NCBI GenBank assembly: GCA_021828475.1
Contig: JAJZIY010000001.1
Span: 101,715 to 165,714, forward strand
Direction of reading: 5' to 3'
DNA: 64,000 nucleotides
From: Actinomycetes bacterium
GTDB lineage: Bacteria; Actinomycetota; Acidimicrobiia; Acidimicrobiales; Palsa-688
Made by a program: the position numbers and the translations under genes. The notes beneath the pieces are model-generated. The model ran no database searches, was not told the origin of the DNA, and saw only the letters and a program-made list of their open reading frames with translations. This document shows positions 62,717-64,000 of the stretch, in pieces (the stretch's first letter is position 1; each line of letters opens with the position of its first letter).

Positions 62717-63399
62717 CAGCGTGGCCCGTCGTCCACCGGCGGGGGCCCGCCAGGGAGTTGCACGAGGTGTCGGCAGCTTCGGTAGGCCCCGACGTGCACG
62801 CCGGGCGCCTCGTCTCGGTGATGCACCCGAGCCGGACTGCGCTCGTGCTCGGCAGCACGCAACCGGCGGGGGTGGCGGACCCCGGCGCATGCCGGTCCGC
62901 CGGTGTGGAGGTGGTGCACCGTCGTAGCGGCGGGGGGGCGGTGCTCGTGGGCCCCGCCGAGCAGTTGTGGGTCGACGTGCTCGTGCCTCGCCGGGACCCG
63001 CTCTGGTGCGCCGACGTGGGGCAGGCGGCATGGTGGGTTGGCGAGGCATGGGCCCGGGCGCTGGCCCGGGCGGCAGCAATGGTGGACCTGCAGGTCTGGC
63101 GGGGTGCGCTGGTCCACACCGAATGGTCACGCCTGGTGTGCTTCGCAGGCAGGGGTGCGGGGGAGGTGACGGGGGCCGGCGGAGCGAAACTGGTTGGGAT
63201 TTCGCAGCGGCGGACCCGGGCCGGCGCGCTGTTCCAATGTTCCTGCCTGCTTCGGTGGGAACCCGGACAGCTACTGGCCCTGCTCGCGCTCGACCAAACC
63301 GCCCGGCGGCGGGCCGAGGCACAATTGGCAGCCGTGGCGGCGCCAGTGGGTTGCGCTGCGGACGTGCTGCTGCGCGACTTCCTGGCCTCCCTGCCCTGA
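62713..63399 (+). CDS. Lipoate--protein ligase-like protein
   Basis: 228 residues from a TTG that overlaps the HNH stop (TTGA). BPL/LplA/LipB fold: VVHRRSGGGAVLVGP near residue 75 (RRxGGGAV), VCFAGRGAGEVTGAGGAKLV and GISQRRTRAGALFQCS near 155-175, with the conserved Lys of the ligase site. The usual His after GGGAV is missing. It may attach or transfer lipoate or another acyl group; the enzyme is not certain. It is translationally coupled to HNH, which has no obvious functional link. Confidence 0.75.
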   Translation: MTAWPVVHRRGPARELHEVSAASVGPDVHAGRLVSVMHPSRTALVLGSTQPAGVADPGACRSAGVEVVHRRSGGGAVLVGPAEQLWVDVLVPRRDPLWCADVGQAAWWVGEAWARALARAAAMVDLQVWRGALVHTEWSRLVCFAGRGAGEVTGAGGAKLVGISQRRTRAGALFQCSCLLRWEPGQLLALLALDQTARRRAEAQLAAVAAPVGCAADVLLRDFLASLP

Positions 63400-63689
63400 C
63401 CTGAGCCCCGGGTTGCCCGAAGCCGAGGTTGCCTCGAGCCCCGGTTCACCCTGCTTGCCGGCGGCCCCGGCGACAACGGGTCTTGCCATGTCGGAGGCGT
63501 CGGCGTACACTGCTTCGTAGTTAGTTCAAGGGTTAGATCAAGGTCTCCAAGCATACGCCGGGGGTTGACGGCGGCGAGGAGACGCGAGGGCTCAGCCAGG
63601 CTCACCCAGGGGGATCACCGGGAGGGCGGGCTGGCCCGACGGGGAAGTGAGCGTGCTCGACGGCATCGCTCCGCTGACAAGGGGGAACA
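63400..63689. other. Non-coding leader of the secreted protein gene
   Basis: About 290 bp. Near the start, GAGCCCCGG-TT-like direct repeats (63403 and 63440 area); then TAGTTAGTTCAAGGGTTAGATC, unusually AT-rich for this window, near 63520-63545, a probable promoter; then a 150-base leader with GC-rich paired segments. I could not match it to a known riboswitch. AAGGGGG precedes the TTG start. Confidence 0.4.
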
Positions 63690-64000
63690 TTGGCTAACGC
63701 AAGCACCGGCAGCGGCGCGCGCGCCCGTAGGGTGAGCCGCTGGCTCGTCCCCGGGCGGGGTGCCCGTAGGCCTGGCACGCACCGGCTCGGGGCGATGGGC
63801 ACCGTCGTGGCGTCGCTGACGGCTCTGATCGGAGTGGTGCCCGTACTGACGCAGTTGCCTGCGCCCGACGCATCGGCGGCAACGACCGATTGTTCGGCCA
63901 CGGTCTCTGGCAACGTCCTCAGCCGGACAGGTTGGACGGCGACGTCCAACACCAGTTCGGCAGCGGCCGACGCGCCGCAGAACGCTCTCGACGGCAACGC
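63690..64000 (+). CDS. Secreted discoidin (F5/8 type C)-domain protein, N-terminus (partial)
   Basis: The first 103 codons from a TTG at 63690; the gene runs off the right edge. An Arg-rich n-region (SGARARRVSRWLVPGRGARR) precedes the hydrophobic MGTVVASLTALIGVVPVL and an Ala-x-Ala-type cleavage region (DASAA). The mature part begins TDCSATVSGNVLSRTGWTAT, then NTSSAAADAPQNALDGN, the start of a galactose-binding-like F5/8 type C domain (W-x-A-T-S ... ALDGN). Such domains bind carbohydrates and are often on secreted glycosidases, so a polysaccharide-active enzyme is likely downstream. Confidence 0.7.
   Translation, partial: MANASTGSGARARRVSRWLVPGRGARRPGTHRLGAMGTVVASLTALIGVVPVLTQLPAPDASAATTDCSATVSGNVLSRTGWTATSNTSSAAADAPQNALDGN

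Noticed and set aside
61638..63605. Upstream extension of the MoxR reading frame (to 992 codons)
   Set aside because: The extension overlaps the HNH and lipoate-ligase-like genes on the other strand and shows no similarity; MoxR proteins start near the chosen GTG.

Overview
The window is a stretch of chromosome from a very GC-rich actinomycete-type bacterium (Actinomycetota). The evidence is GC-rich codon use with many GTG/TTG starts, a mycothiol ligase (MshC), F420-linked oxidoreductases, the thrS-HIT and dapA-RNase J gene pairs, a lexA/LysM divergon followed by nrdR as in mycobacteria, and SOS boxes of the actinobacterial GAAC-N4-GTTC type. A deep-branching class such as Acidimicrobiia is a guess; nothing here proves it. 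Genes are densely packed, many with ATGA/TGATG overlaps. I saw no tRNA, rRNA, CRISPR array, insertion sequence or prophage.

Layout. 1-6.6 kb: 5' end of murA (minus), a DinB-family protein, a thioredoxin-like protein, an F420 reductase, mshC, a Ddn-like F420 protein, thrS and a HIT protein. 7-13 kb: a small WXG100 protein facing a 1,892-residue protein that joins a Ser/Thr kinase, a degenerate FHA domain, membrane segments and an EssC/FtsK-type secretion ATPase. This is the most unusual locus. 13-19 kb: gltBD. 19-35 kb: ribF, rpsO, pnp, an M16 peptidase, dapB, dapA, RNase J, ftsK, thrB, rimO, pgsA, cinA. 35-38 kb: a small GyrA-like coiled-coil protein, recA with an SOS-controlled promoter, and thpR. 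38-45.7 kb: miaB-miaA-dapF-hflX-dapC-dapD-dapE. 45.8-51.4 kb: sugar kinase, lexA divergent from a LysM membrane protein, nrdR, an inositol-phosphatase-like gene, dinB. 51.5-64 kb: a lone peptide/solute-binding protein, a glycoside hydrolase, DUF3040 and DUF6941-like proteins, a moxR-DUF58-transglutaminase operon, a small conserved protein, an HNH nuclease, a lipoate-ligase-like protein, and the start of a secreted discoidin-type protein cut by the window edge.

How the genes fit together. Six dap genes in two clusters encode most of the succinylase route to meso-diaminopimelate and lysine; DapD is of the E. coli type and DapF has Ser where the first catalytic Cys is expected. The SOS circuit is visible at sequence level: LexA boxes overlap the -35 elements of both recA and lexA, and two more sit before the LysM protein, a likely SOS division inhibitor. 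Two palindromes with the same half-sites (TGACA-N4-TGTCA) lie upstream of the sugar kinase and the glycoside hydrolase and may bind one carbohydrate regulator. The kinase-EssC fusion plus WXG100 protein looks like a compact type VII secretion module with built-in kinase control.
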